Shown: positions 5,462 to 11,662 of the stretch, piece by piece
Numbering within the stretch: the first letter of the stretch is position 1
Layout of the letters: each line of letters begins with the position of its first letter
NCBI GenBank assembly: GCA_026414125.1
Contig: JAOAJQ010000018.1
Location: 1-13,007 of the forward strand
From: Thermoproteota archaeon
Lineage (GTDB): Archaea; Thermoproteota; EX4484-205; JAAOZP01
Length of the DNA: 13,007 nucleotides
Direction of reading: 5' to 3'
Program-made: the position numbers and the translations under genes
Notes under the pieces: generated by a model
What the model saw: the letters and a program-made list of their open reading frames with translations, nothing else
Database searches by the model: none
What the model was told of the DNA's origin: nothing

Positions 5462-6283
5462 TTAAACTAGAGTTTTCGAAGCGATCCAACCTATAGCTGC
5501 CCCAAGACCTATGTAAGGTAATCCTGGCTGAGGCTTTTTGAATCGCCGTACCACGTATAGTACGACTATTAGCCCTGCTACGCTGCAGCCTAGAACCATG
5601 AGGGCGGCAACAGGAGTTCCTGTCTCCAGGAAAGTTGATACTGTAAGCATGTTTGGGAAGGCCAGGTCTCCTAGCCCGAGGAAGGCCCCTCTTCTCTCGC
5701 CGTCACCAGTCCTAAAATCCCTAGGCACTTCTTTAACCGGCGACATAACCATTGTAGGCAGGTTCATCTTCAACGTTTTCTCAGCAAGGCTCACCATCCC
5801 GCCGCTTCTGACGGCGAAATAGTCATACACGGCCATTAACAGCAGGAGTATTGTGAGGACTGGCGGCGCGAGGGATGCTCCAAACCAGGCTGCGATGCTT
5901 GCACTTAGGAAAACGCCTACAGCGTCAGCGACATACCACTTGTAAAACCTGTTAAGCAGGACTAGTATTGAGGCTGACGCTAAGGCTGATGCGACAAGCC
6001 AGATAGTGGAGTCTGGAAGAATGATGCTGATGGTTATCATTAGAACTGTGAAGGCGCTGAAGTAGAAAAGCCCCTTAAACAATATTTCGAGGCGCAGCCT
6101 AACGATGACCAAGATTATTATGAAAACCACTACTACTGTAAGTATTAGATACAGGATGTTAACCGGATTTTCAGGGTTTTCGAAGAGAGTCAGCTGGTTA
6201 ACCACGTATAGTGGTGCCAATAGAAGGGCAAGTAAGCCTGTTGCCACGTAGAGCAGCACGATGGTTGCTGTTGCTGTGTTCAA
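5462..6283 (-). CDS. presenilin/signal-peptide-peptidase family intramembrane aspartyl protease
   Basis: A 273-residue polytopic membrane protein with about eight or nine hydrophobic spans. It carries the two catalytic motifs of GXGD aspartyl proteases in adjacent spans: YD at 153-154 (in AVYDYFAV) and GLGD at 203-206. The C-terminal PAL region is present as QPGLP (252-256), where presenilins and most archaeal homologues have a PALP-like motif, so a Gly replaces the usual Ala. These enzymes cut single-pass membrane proteins within the bilayer; archaeal homologues have been used as structural models of presenilin, but their natural substrates are mostly unknown. The long cytoplasmic loop between the catalytic spans (about 157-199) is charged, as in the family. 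The start is TTG at 6283, with no ATG or GTG downstream of the in-frame stop. It is divergent from the nrdD transcription unit. Confidence 0.88.
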   Translation of the reverse strand: MNTATATIVLLYVATGLLALLLAPLYVVNQLTLFENPENPVNILYLILTVVVVFIIILVIVRLRLEILFKGLFYFSAFTVLMITISIILPDSTIWLVASALASASILVLLNRFYKWYVADAVGVFLSASIAAWFGASLAPPVLTILLLLMAVYDYFAVRSGGMVSLAEKTLKMNLPTMVMSPVKEVPRDFRTGDGERRGAFLGLGDLAFPNMLTVSTFLETGTPVAALMVLGCSVAGLIVVLYVVRRFKKPQPGLPYIGLGAAIGWIASKTLV

Positions 6284-6316
6284 CGCTGATTCTGCTGAGT
6301 AAGCTGGGAGCGGTAC

Positions 6317-6325
6317 GGATAAACT
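6317..6325 (-). promoter_or_regulatory. TATA-like promoter of the presenilin-like gene
   Basis: On the minus strand AGTTTATCC lies 34-42 nt before the TTG, which would give a leader of about 10 nt. The match is moderate. Confidence 0.35.
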
Positions 6326-6447
6326 TTCTCCTCACATTTTCGGTTTTTAATGGGATTGACTGTTCCTCGAGTTTTCCATGTTTAGAAATGGATTAAGCGG
6401 TTTTCCCCAGTGGATATCAGCGTTTAATAGTCTAAAAATCTTTAGAG

Positions 6448-6458
6448 AAAATTTATAT
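6448..6458 (+). promoter_or_regulatory. TATA-like promoter of the nrdD transcription unit
   Basis: AAATTTATATT, the best TATA-like element in the window. It lies 25-35 nt before the TTG pair at 6483/6486 that opens a small ORF, and about 140 nt before nrdD itself. The transcript start is therefore predicted at the small ORF, not at nrdD. Confidence 0.6.
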
Positions 6459-6482
6459 TCTGAAGAGTTGGGAGCCTGATTA

Positions 6483-6596
6483 TTGTTGACGTTGGAAGAA
6501 AAAAGAGTTAAGCAACAGACCTACTGCGATATTAACCGTGGTTCTTCCTCCCTCTATTCCGAAAGCATTCTTAAGATTCTGGTTGAGGAGGGTTAG
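6483..6596 (+). CDS. small ORF (36-37 codons) in the nrdD leader, unrecognised
   Basis: From TTG at 6486 (or the TTG just before it) an ORF of 36 residues runs to TAG at 6594-6596, only 2 nt before the nrdD start. It begins TLEEKRVKQQTYCDINRG and ends SESILKILVEEG; the mix of charged helix-like segments and a single Cys looks protein-like. Its promoter is positioned for leaderless translation, and its last codons (GTT GAG GAG GGT) form the strong Shine-Dalgarno sequence of nrdD, so translation of the two must be physically linked. It may be a leader peptide that controls nrdD or a small accessory protein. No family is recognised, and NrdG is excluded because it is far longer and has a radical-SAM CxxxCxxC motif. 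Confidence 0.45.
   Translation: MLTLEEKRVKQQTYCDINRGSSSLYSESILKILVEEG
6585..6592 (+). promoter_or_regulatory. strong ribosome binding site of nrdD
   Basis: GAGGAGGG-like purine run ending about 7 nt before the TTG start at 6599, embedded in the last codons of the leader ORF. It decides the nrdD start, which would otherwise be ambiguous given the weak TTG codon. Confidence 0.65.
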
Positions 6597-6598
6597 GG

Positions 6599-9500
6599 TT
6601 GACGCAGACGGATTCAAGTCAGGTTTTAAACAGAATAGTTAAGAGGGATGGTAGAGTAGTTGATTTTGACAAGGGTAAGATTACTGAGGCAATATGGAAG
6701 GCGATAAAGTCTGTCGGCGGGCAAGACAGGAGTCTAGCAGAGAAGCTTTCAAACCAGGTTGTTGAACGTTTAGGTAAGCAGCTAAAGCCCGGTGAGATTC
6801 CTCATGTTGAGCAGGTTCAAGACCTTGTTGAAAAAGTGCTTGTCGAGAACAATCTTTACAACGTTGCTAAATCATACATTCTCTACAGGGCGCTTCACGC
6901 ACAGATAAGGGAGTTTGTTGACAGTTATCTTGAGAACAAGAGCTGGCTGGTAAGAGAGAACGCTAACACAACCTACTCGCTGCAGGCTTTAAACTTCCAT
7001 ATTTCGTCTCAAGTTATCTCTCAGTACTGGCTTCACAGGATTTTCAACAAGGGTAGGACGGAAATAAGGGAGGCCCACTTAAACGGTGATTTTCATATTC
7101 ATAACCTCGGAATACTTGGGCCCTATTGCGTCGGATGGGACTTGAAAGACCTTTTAATGACCGGTTTCAGAGGTGTTAGGGGAAAGGTTTCAGCTAAGCC
7201 TGCGAAACACTTCAGGGTGGCGCTGGGCCATGTTGTAAACTTCGTGTTCACGCTTCAAGGCGAGGCTGCCGGCGCCCAAGCTTTCTCAAGCTTCGACACT
7301 TATCTAGCGCCCTTCATAAGATACGACGGGCTTGACTACAAGTCGGTGAAGCAGGCTCTTCAAGAATTCATGTTCAACATGAACATACCCACTAGGGTTG
7401 GCTTCCAAACTCCTTTCTCAAACGTGACGCTCGACCTAAAAGTTCCGAGCTTCATGAAGGATGAGCCGGTTATTATCGGCGGACAGGTTTTAGACGATAC
7501 TTACGGCGACTTTCAGGAGGAGATGAATCTTTTCAACAGGGCTCTGGCTGAAGTGATGCTTGAGGGGGACGCTGTTGGAAGAGTATTCACTTTCCCGATT
7601 CCAACGATAAACATAACCCGGGATTTCAACTGGGATGATGAAACAGTTAAGAGGGTCTTGGAGACCTCTGCGAAGTACGGCATCCCGTATTTCGCGAACT
7701 TCATCAACTCAGATATGAATCCTGAGGATGTACGCTCAATGTGCTGCCATCTGAGACTGGATAAAAGGGAGTTAAAAAAGAGGGGTGGCGGGCTCTTCGG
7801 GGCAAACCCATTAACCGGATGTTATGATGAAATGACAGAGGTGCTAACGACTGATGGTTGGAAGTATTTTAAAGATTTGACAAAAGACGATACGCTACTT
7901 ACTTTAACAGAGGATAATAAGATAGAGCTTCATAAACCAAGAAGGATTTTCGTTTACGATTACGATGGCGAAATGTATCATTTTAAAACAAGGTCGCTTG
8001 ACATACTGGTCACGCCAAATCATAGAATGGTCGCCGATACCACGATAGGAAAAAGAATCTTTATCGAAGCCCATGTTTTTCAGCCGAATACGCATAGGAT
8101 ACCAAAACAGGGTGCATGGGAAGGAAATGAAGTAGAACACTTTATACTTCCAGGAATTGATTTTACTAAGTACGGTAGACAAGGTAAAACCCCTTACATT
8201 GTTTCAAGGGATTCCTTAAAGATACCAATGGATGATTGGTTAAAATTCTTCGGCATTTGGCTCGCTGAAGGTTCAACTGATAATGAGAAAATCGCTAAAC
8301 GACATGGGTATAGAGTGATAATATCACAGACTAATAAAAAGAAGAGAAGAGAAATAAAAGAAATGTTGGATAGGCTTCCATTTAATTATACAGTGGAAGA
8401 CAAAGGTTTTGTAATACATAATAAACAGCTCTGGACCTATTTGAGACGATTTGGTGATAGATACACTAAGTTCATACCTTCTGATATTAAGAACTTAAGT
8501 AAAAGGCAGCTCAGAATACTTTTTGACTGGATGATAAAGGGAGACGGACATTTAAGGAAAAAAACGGGTCAAATAAACTATTGGACAGCATCAAAGAGAC
8601 TAGCCGATGATTTTCAGGAGATCACAATAAAATTGGGTTGGCCTGGGACTATTACCGTGCAGAAAAGAAAAGTTAGCTACATTAAGGAAAGGAAAATAGA
8701 GTCGAGAATTGTTTACGTAATAGGTGTACAAAAAGCCAAACATCATAGGCTGAGACCGGGGAACATAACTAAAGTATACTATAAAGGAAAGGTATATTGT
8801 TGCGAGGTTGAGAATCATACCCTACTTGTAAGACGTAATGGTAAGGTTGCGTGGTGCGGTAATTCCATCGGAGTAGTTACGATAAACATGCCTAGGATAG
8901 GGTTTTTGTCGAAGAGTGAGGGAGAATTCTTCGCCCGGCTTGACAGGATGATGGTTCTCGCAAGAGATGTTCTGGAGATTAAGAGGAAGTGGCTTGAAAA
9001 GTTCACTGAAGCAGGGTTATATCCGTATTCTAGATTTTACTTGAGGCATATAAAAGAGGCTTTCGGCTACTACTGGAAGAACCATTTCAGCACTATAGGC
9101 TTAATCGGCATGAACGAGGCCTGCCTAAACTTCCTAGGATGCACCATCGGCGACTCTGAGGGTCTTAGCTTCTCAATAAAAGTTTTAGACTTCATGCGGA
9201 AAAGGCTACAGGACTTCCAAGAGGAAACAGGAAACATTTTCAACCTCGAGGCTACCCCTGCGGAGGGCACTTCTCACAGGCTTGCTAGGATAGATAAGAA
9301 GGCTTACCCGAGCATCATTGTTGCGAACGAGGAGGAGGTTAAGAAGGGTGCCGCGCCGTATTACACGAATTCTACTCATCTCCCTGTATATTACACTGAC
9401 GACCTCTTGGACTACCTTAGGCTTCAGGATCCTCTCCAAACAAGGTACACGGGCGGAACAGTTGCACACATATGGCTGGGTGAAAGCAATCCTCCTGTTG

Positions 9501-9778
9501 AGTCAGTTGCAGCATTAGTGAGAAAAATATGTGAGAACTTTAAGCTGCCCTATTTCACGCTTACACCCACGTTCAGCATCTGCCCTGAGGACGGGTATTT
9601 AGCTGGGGAGCAGCACACGTGTCCGAAATGCGGGAGAACCGCTGAGGTATATTCTAGAGTTGTTGGCTATCTGAGACCTATAGATCAGTGGAATGTGGGT
9701 AAGCAGGAGGAGTTTAAGCAGAGGAAGACTTTCGACAAGGCCTTCAGCAGGAAGCTTATTGCTAAAACAACTGGATGA
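6599..9778 (+). CDS. nrdD: anaerobic (class III) ribonucleoside-triphosphate reductase, intein-containing
   Basis: A 1059-residue precursor; removing the intein (408-755) leaves 711 residues, the normal NrdD size. It reduces ribonucleoside triphosphates to dNTPs with a glycyl radical, in anaerobic cells. Order of parts: an ATP-cone allosteric domain (about 10-105), the catalytic barrel, a conserved CC pair (382-383, in SMCCHLRLD) likely to include the thiyl-radical Cys, the intein, barrel continuation SIGVVTINMPR, a zinc site with CPKC (1008-1011) and an upstream Cys in SICPEDGY, and the glycyl radical loop RVVGYLRP with Gly1023 (Gly675 after splicing). The start is TTG at 6599 behind a strong Shine-Dalgarno sequence. 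The radical-generating partner NrdG is not adjacent and must be encoded elsewhere. The gene follows a 36-codon leader ORF and ends before a T-rich region. Confidence 0.95.
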   Translation: MTQTDSSQVLNRIVKRDGRVVDFDKGKITEAIWKAIKSVGGQDRSLAEKLSNQVVERLGKQLKPGEIPHVEQVQDLVEKVLVENNLYNVAKSYILYRALHAQIREFVDSYLENKSWLVRENANTTYSLQALNFHISSQVISQYWLHRIFNKGRTEIREAHLNGDFHIHNLGILGPYCVGWDLKDLLMTGFRGVRGKVSAKPAKHFRVALGHVVNFVFTLQGEAAGAQAFSSFDTYLAPFIRYDGLDYKSVKQALQEFMFNMNIPTRVGFQTPFSNVTLDLKVPSFMKDEPVIIGGQVLDDTYGDFQEEMNLFNRALAEVMLEGDAVGRVFTFPIPTINITRDFNWDDETVKRVLETSAKYGIPYFANFINSDMNPEDVRSMCCHLRLDKRELKKRGGGLFGANPLTGCYDEMTEVLTTDGWKYFKDLTKDDTLLTLTEDNKIELHKPRRIFVYDYDGEMYHFKTRSLDILVTPNHRMVADTTIGKRIFIEAHVFQPNTHRIPKQGAWEGNEVEHFILPGIDFTKYGRQGKTPYIVSRDSLKIPMDDWLKFFGIWLAEGSTDNEKIAKRHGYRVIISQTNKKKRREIKEMLDRLPFNYTVEDKGFVIHNKQLWTYLRRFGDRYTKFIPSDIKNLSKRQLRILFDWMIKGDGHLRKKTGQINYWTASKRLADDFQEITIKLGWPGTITVQKRKVSYIKERKIESRIVYVIGVQKAKHHRLRPGNITKVYYKGKVYCCEVENHTLLVRRNGKVAWCGNSIGVVTINMPRIGFLSKSEGEFFARLDRMMVLARDVLEIKRKWLEKFTEAGLYPYSRFYLRHIKEAFGYYWKNHFSTIGLIGMNEACLNFLGCTIGDSEGLSFSIKVLDFMRKRLQDFQEETGNIFNLEATPAEGTSHRLARIDKKAYPSIIVANEEEVKKGAAPYYTNSTHLPVYYTDDLLDYLRLQDPLQTRYTGGTVAHIWLGESNPPVESVAALVRKICENFKLPYFTLTPTFSICPEDGYLAGEQHTCPKCGRTAEVYSRVVGYLRPIDQWNVGKQEEFKQRKTFDKAFSRKLIAKTTG
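7820..8863 (+). mobile_element. NrdD intein with LAGLIDADG homing endonuclease (348 residues)
   Basis: The insertion splits the NrdD motif NPLTG|SIGVV. Residue 1 is Cys (block A, CYDEMTEVLTTDGW), block B has TPNH (65-68), and the C-terminal side has VYCCEVENHTLLV followed by VAWCGN with Asn348 and Ser as the first downstream extein residue. The nearly invariant penultimate His is replaced by Gly347. Between the splicing blocks lie two LAGLIDADG helices: FFGIWLAEGS with acidic Glu150 and LFDWMIKGDG with Asp242, both metal-binding acids present, so the endonuclease appears intact. The segment is far richer in A and T than the flanking gene (18 of 60 bases G or C at 8281-8340 against 32 of 60 at 7201-7260), which suggests fairly recent acquisition. 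It is in frame and uninterrupted, so it is probably active. Confidence 0.95.
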
Positions 9779-10151
9779 TACTTTTATGTAATTAAATTTT
9801 TAACTTTCTCTTCTTAACCTGTATTTTTCTAAGATGACATCATAGAACTCATATTTTTGTAATTTTCCTTCGAGTTCTGAAGGAAATCTCTTTTTATAGG
9901 CACCTTTGCGAGCCTATACGCAGCTATTATAATCTCAACCCCCTTTCTTTATCTCTGAATTTTCCTCCCTACTCATATTGCTAGCATTAAACATGCCATT
10001 AGGTAGGTATTGCATTCAGTATTATCAACTAAGAATCTTCTCTCACAAGAATCTTTGGCAGAGGAAGCTTAGCCCAATCCAGCATCGCGTTTTAAAATAC
10101 TTAGAAACAGGATAAGAAGGACTAAGAAGAAAGCCCGACAGCCCGTTTTAC
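9779..10151 (-). other. region with degraded coding fragments, no intact gene
   Basis: No complete gene is seen. On the minus strand three short stretches look like worn-down coding sequence: 10029-10085 (18 codons from ATG, LDWAKLPLPKILVRED), 9935-9994 (20 codons from ATG including the stop, with SREENSEIKKGG), and 9800-9913 with no start codon, which ends ELEGKLQKYEF then YDVILEKYRLRRES before TAA. The last resembles the helix-rich end of small antitoxins, but this is impressionistic. The stretch between them holds another open frame reading EIIIAAYRLAKVPIK in a different phase. Together with the neighbouring HEPN/MNT pair this may be the eroded remains of a further toxin-antitoxin locus. 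No tRNA or CRISPR-like structure was found. Confidence 0.3.
9795..9828 (+). terminator. T-rich terminator region after nrdD
   Basis: Several T-runs (ATTTTTAAC, CTTTCTCTTCTT, TATTTTTC) begin about 17 nt after the nrdD stop codon, consistent with archaeal U-tract termination. Confidence 0.45.
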
Positions 10152-10502
10152 CTAGACCTCTATCCAGTATCCTTTTTGCAGCGCGTCCATGAGTAACGGG
10201 TTCTTGTTTTCAAGCATTTTTTGAAACTCGCTTTCAGTATAGCATAGGGGCTCTATCGGCAAGTCTGTTTCACGCAAAACCTCAAGTATTCTCTCGTGCA
10301 TCCTCCCCTTGAAGCAGCCGATTATTATGATGTCTATGTCGCTTCCCTCGTGAAGCTCCCTTCTTGCGAACGATCCGAAAATCAGGGCCCTCTTGATTTC
10401 AAACCGTGTCTTAATCTTCCTAAGAAACTCTACGAGCCTGTATTCCAAGTCTCTATATGTTTTCTCGCCTTCATCAATATTGATTCTGACAACCTTAAGC
10501 AT
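10152..10502 (-). CDS. MNT-type nucleotidyltransferase (probable antitoxin)
   Basis: A 116-residue minimal nucleotidyltransferase. Seen: IFGSFARREL (41-50) and SDIDIIII (54-61), giving the G-S and D55-x-D57 catalytic motif of the polymerase-beta-like fold, with a possible third acid at Glu84. The size is typical of stand-alone MNT partners of HEPN proteins. In the characterised MntA/HepT pairs the MNT protein transfers AMP groups to the HEPN toxin and silences it; this pair is of the related PF05168 type, where the mechanism is less certain. The start is ATG at 10502, 73 bp inside the HEPN gene; an in-frame TTG at 10448 would cut the overlap to 19 bp. It is translated after the HEPN gene on the same mRNA. 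Confidence 0.9.
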   Translation of the reverse strand: MLKVVRINIDEGEKTYRDLEYRLVEFLRKIKTRFEIKRALIFGSFARRELHEGSDIDIIIIGCFKGRMHERILEVLRETDLPIEPLCYTESEFQKMLENKNPLLMDALQKGYWIEV

Positions 10503-10837
10503 TTTTCAGCATCACCCTCATCGAAATACTCTGAAGGCACAACCTCCTCTGAGAACGAGTTCGGGTATCTTGAAGCAATGTAAACACTATCTAAGAATTT
10601 AACATCCTCCTTTTTAAATTCTTCGTCACCAACTCTGCTAACCAGTTCGAAAATGGAATGCGTTAAAACAGCTCTGAACCCTCTGAGGAAGAGGATGGCT
10701 TTAAGCGCTTTCTCAGCCGCCTGTTGGGCTTGAAAGCATGCCCACTCGTAGTTCCCACTGTTAAAGCTGTCCCTTGCGGCTTTCAAATCCCGTTCAGCTT
10801 GCTTTAACCATCTGCGGGCCAGTGAGACACTACTCAT
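10430..10837 (-). CDS. HEPN domain protein (probable RNase toxin)
   Basis: A 135-residue all-helical HEPN protein of the PF05168 type. Seen: WLKQAERDLKAARDSFNSGNYEWACFQAQQAAEKALKAIL as the family's leading helices (10-49), R55-x4-H60 (RAVLTH) as the candidate RNase motif, and YIASRYPNSF (86-95), the usual late signature of this family. The conserved Tyr two residues after the His that is AMPylated in HepT (RX4HXY) is Ile62 here, so that modification site is missing. The start is ATG at 10837 with a TATA-like box at 10866-10875. It lies before, and overlaps, the nucleotidyltransferase gene, the common order for such pairs. Confidence 0.88.
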   Translation of the reverse strand: MSSVSLARRWLKQAERDLKAARDSFNSGNYEWACFQAQQAAEKALKAILFLRGFRAVLTHSIFELVSRVGDEEFKKEDVKFLDSVYIASRYPNSFSEEVVPSEYFDEGDAEKCLRLSESILMKARKHIETWNTGS

Positions 10838-10865
10838 ATTATTGAAGCTGAAAACTATGGAGACA

Positions 10866-10875
10866 CTATTAAACC
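10866..10875 (-). promoter_or_regulatory. TATA-like promoter of the HEPN/MNT pair
   Basis: On the minus strand it reads GGTTTAATAG, 29-38 nt before the HEPN ATG, preceded by an A/T-rich stretch. A short leader is expected. Confidence 0.45.
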
Positions 10876-11155
10876 TTTTTTAAAAGCGTGAATGAGACAT
10901 CTAATAGATTTCTACTCCTGAGAATGCTGCTTAGACAGTGTGGTTCTCGGAGGAGAAGATAATGAGGTTTTAAGATTCATATCTATCAGGACAATATTTG
11001 AATGAGCCAAGGATTATTCCACGTGCTGTTAATTAACCGTCCTTATATTTTTTAAGTATAATTAGAGTTGAATGGATTCAGGAAACAGATAGGAAACATA
11101 AGGGGATTCTATGCGAAGTCCGCATCTTAATATTTTCCCCTAAATCGATTAAACG

Positions 11156-11164
11156 CTTAAATAT
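11156..11164 (+). promoter_or_regulatory. TATA-like promoter of the 72-residue ORF
   Basis: CTTAAATAT lies 21-29 nt before the ATG at 11185, good spacing for a leaderless transcript. Confidence 0.5.
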
Positions 11165-11184
11165 CTTCTATACGTACTTATTCG

Positions 11185-11403
11185 ATGCAACATATGCCTG
11201 TAGAGGACCATGCGAATCTTCACACTGACAGGGAGAAGATCCTTGAGGCGATAACACAGGCTAAGCTTCTCTACGCTGTGACCCCTAGGGTTCCGGAGTA
11301 TAGGAAGATCCTTCTGATAATAAGGCCTAGGAGTCCTCCTCGGGGATACTCGCTTTGGGTTAAGGAATCTTACGAGGCCTATAGGCACGCGACACACTTT
11401 TAA
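11185..11403 (+). CDS. conserved-looking small protein (72 residues), unrecognised
   Basis: The ATG at 11185 has a well-placed TATA-like box. The codons are host-like (AGG for Arg, AAG, GAG, CTT), which supports a real gene rather than a chance ORF. The protein has a helical DREKILEAITQAKLLYAV segment (15-32), a strand-like YRKILLIIRPR (39-49), a Pro-rich turn, and a helical C-terminal part with WVKESYEAYRHATHF (58-72). No signal peptide or membrane span and no Cys are present. A compact alpha/beta fold is likely but no family is recognised. It stands alone between the HEPN/MNT pair and nop5-flpA. A 5-bp inverted repeat, CTGGA-atagc-TCCAG, follows its stop codon (11406-11420). Confidence 0.62.
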   Translation: MQHMPVEDHANLHTDREKILEAITQAKLLYAVTPRVPEYRKILLIIRPRSPPRGYSLWVKESYEAYRHATHF

Positions 11404-11626
11404 GCCTGGAATAGCTCCAGAGTTATAACCTGCTTTATAGCGAAATAGCATGCACCATAGTTTACATAAGCATGAAAACGAAGGATCTCCGATTGGACAT
11501 AACACTTTAAGAACCAATATTCTTGCCAACCTAACAAGTATCACCGTGCTCATTTCTGGAGCAATGCTGCCACTTCCCTCTATAAGTTCCTGCATTTTCC
11601 CTCTTGACATGTCTATAAAGCTTAGG

Positions 11627-11636
11627 AAAAGTTAAT
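11627..11636 (+). promoter_or_regulatory. TATA-like promoter of nop5-flpA
   Basis: AAAAGTTAAT lies 27-36 nt before the TTG start of nop5, which gives a leader of only a few nucleotides. A second A/T element, CTATAAAG near 11614, is an alternative. Confidence 0.4.
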
Positions 11637-11662
11637 ACCCCCTGAGGGTGGATTAAAACAGG

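Larger units (their letters stand above)
10838..11184. other. 347-bp region without a convincing gene
   Basis: It contains the HEPN promoter at its left end and the promoter of the 72-residue ORF at its right end. In between are a 21-codon ORF at 10940-11005, a palindrome GTTAATTAAC at 11028-11037, A/T-rich TATA-like sequence at 11042-11062, and a 5-bp hairpin ATGCG-aagtc-CGCAT at 11111-11125 followed by T-rich sequence. None of these is enough to call a gene; a short non-coding RNA between 11065 and 11135 is conceivable. Confidence 0.4.

Noticed and set aside
5538..5822. 94-codon plus-strand ORF inside the presenilin-like gene
   Set aside because: Antisense shadow of a gene with intact catalytic motifs; rich in Thr, Ser and Pro as expected for such shadows.
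9070..9469. minus-strand ORFs within nrdD
   Set aside because: Lie wholly opposite conserved NrdD sequence; no features of their own.
10838..10990. C/D box sRNA candidate
   Set aside because: Sequences like GAATGAG and CTGA occur, but no proper RTGATGA box pairs with a CTGA box at the right spacing.
10940..11005. 21-codon ORF starting with GTG (VLGGEDNEVLRF)
   Set aside because: Protein-like in appearance, but too short, with no promoter or ribosome site; could be a remnant.
9779..11184. tRNA gene, CRISPR array or insertion sequence in the accessory-looking stretch
   Set aside because: No T-loop-like GTTCGAATC with a matching acceptor stem, no regularly spaced repeats, and no terminal inverted repeats or transposase frame could be found by eye.
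11149..11610. 153-codon minus-strand ORF opposite the 72-residue gene
   Set aside because: It overlaps the whole host-codon-like plus-strand gene, its C-terminal part is low-quality sequence rich in Arg, Tyr and Leu, and its promoter spacing is poor. The first 35 residues look better than the rest but are not enough.
11450..11635. 61-codon plus-strand ORF before nop5
   Set aside because: No promoter with good spacing, unlike-host codon use and no recognisable domain; it competes with an equally open frame on the other strand.
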